5,700 nt of DNA. Origin: Candidatus Caccousia avistercoris (lineage in GTDB: Bacteria; Bacillota; Clostridia; Oscillospirales; Acutalibacteraceae). Shown here piece by piece: positions 5,566 through 5,700 of the stretch. Both the position numbers and the translations under genes were made by a program. Below the pieces are notes generated by a model. The model was given only the letters and a program-made list of their open reading frames with translations. It made no database searches and was not told where the DNA came from. The stretch lies in assembly GCA_018715025.1 (NCBI GenBank), contig DVMK01000224.1, positions 1-5,700 on the forward strand. Reading direction: 5' to 3'. How positions within the stretch are numbered: the first letter of the stretch is position 1; every line of letters starts with the position of its first letter.

Positions 5566-5700
5566 ATGGAGCCTGTATCTGACGCGATTGAACAATGGGT
5601 CGGGGAAATGACCCAGTACACCCCACAGGAGTGGGAACGCATGCCGGAAATTTACCTGTACATGGATCAGGTGCTGAGCTATATGGAAAAGCAGCTCAAG
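5566..5700 (+). CDS. DUF1836-like protein, N-terminus only
   Basis: The first 45 codons are present and the frame is open to the window edge. It begins MEPVSDAIEQWVGEM and contains MPEIYLYMDQVLSYMEKQL (26-44). The pattern x-P-x-I-x-L-Y-M-D-Q-V resembles the start of DUF1836 proteins, a Firmicute family of unknown function that I recall as having a helix-turn-helix-like character; this is from memory. The ATG at 5566 has AGGAG (5552-5556) 9 bases upstream. The ATG at 5561 is out of frame and stops after 16 codons. It lies 17 bases after the regulator's stop codon with no terminator, so the two are probably one transcript. Confidence 0.7.
   Translation, partial: MEPVSDAIEQWVGEMTQYTPQEWERMPEIYLYMDQVLSYMEKQLK

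Overview
The window looks like chromosomal DNA from a fairly GC-rich, low-oxygen Firmicute, most likely a Clostridia/Oscillospiraceae-type gut anaerobe. The grounds are strong AGGAG-type ribosome binding sites before every gene, a Gram-positive PcrA-type helicase, two membrane subunits of a sodium-pumping decarboxylase (typical of anaerobes), and the start of a DUF1836-type gene, a family I associate with Firmicutes. The taxonomic placement is inference. No mobile elements, CRISPR arrays, tRNAs or rRNAs were seen.

Layout. From about base 4690 leftwards everything is on the minus strand, read in the order: a small OadG-like subunit (4225 to 3830), the decarboxylase beta subunit (3772 to 2528), a 12-bp hairpin (2468-2501), the PcrA/UvrD helicase (2445 to 79), and the first 13 codons of a probable mscL (39 to 1, cut by the edge). 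To the right, on the plus strand, lie an AraC-family regulator (4691-5548) and the start of a DUF1836-like gene (5566 to beyond the edge). The two blocks diverge from a control region at about 4226-4690.

Control region. The AT-rich core (4520-4665) holds two divergent sigma-70-type promoters. The leftward one (TTGAAA, 17 bp, TATAAT) is excellent and has A-tracts upstream. The rightward one (TTGCAA, 18 bp, TATAAT) overlaps the first ATG of the regulator frame, which argues that the regulator starts at the TTG at 4691. Between them is a 33-bp-spaced direct repeat of CCGGGG..ATATT, a candidate operator. The leftward transcript would carry a GC-rich leader of about 290 nt. That leader contains several hairpins and an intrinsic-terminator-like hairpin followed by TTTTT about 50 nt before the first gene, so it is a candidate attenuator or riboswitch and the most interesting unexplained item here.

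Function. The OadG-like and beta subunits together would form the membrane part of a Na+-translocating decarboxylase (oxaloacetate, methylmalonyl-CoA or glutaconyl-CoA type). The carboxyltransferase alpha subunit and the biotin carrier are not in the window and must be encoded elsewhere. PcrA and MscL appear to be housekeeping neighbours with no evident functional link. The AraC regulator may control itself, the DUF1836 gene and/or the divergent decarboxylase genes; that is inference from position.
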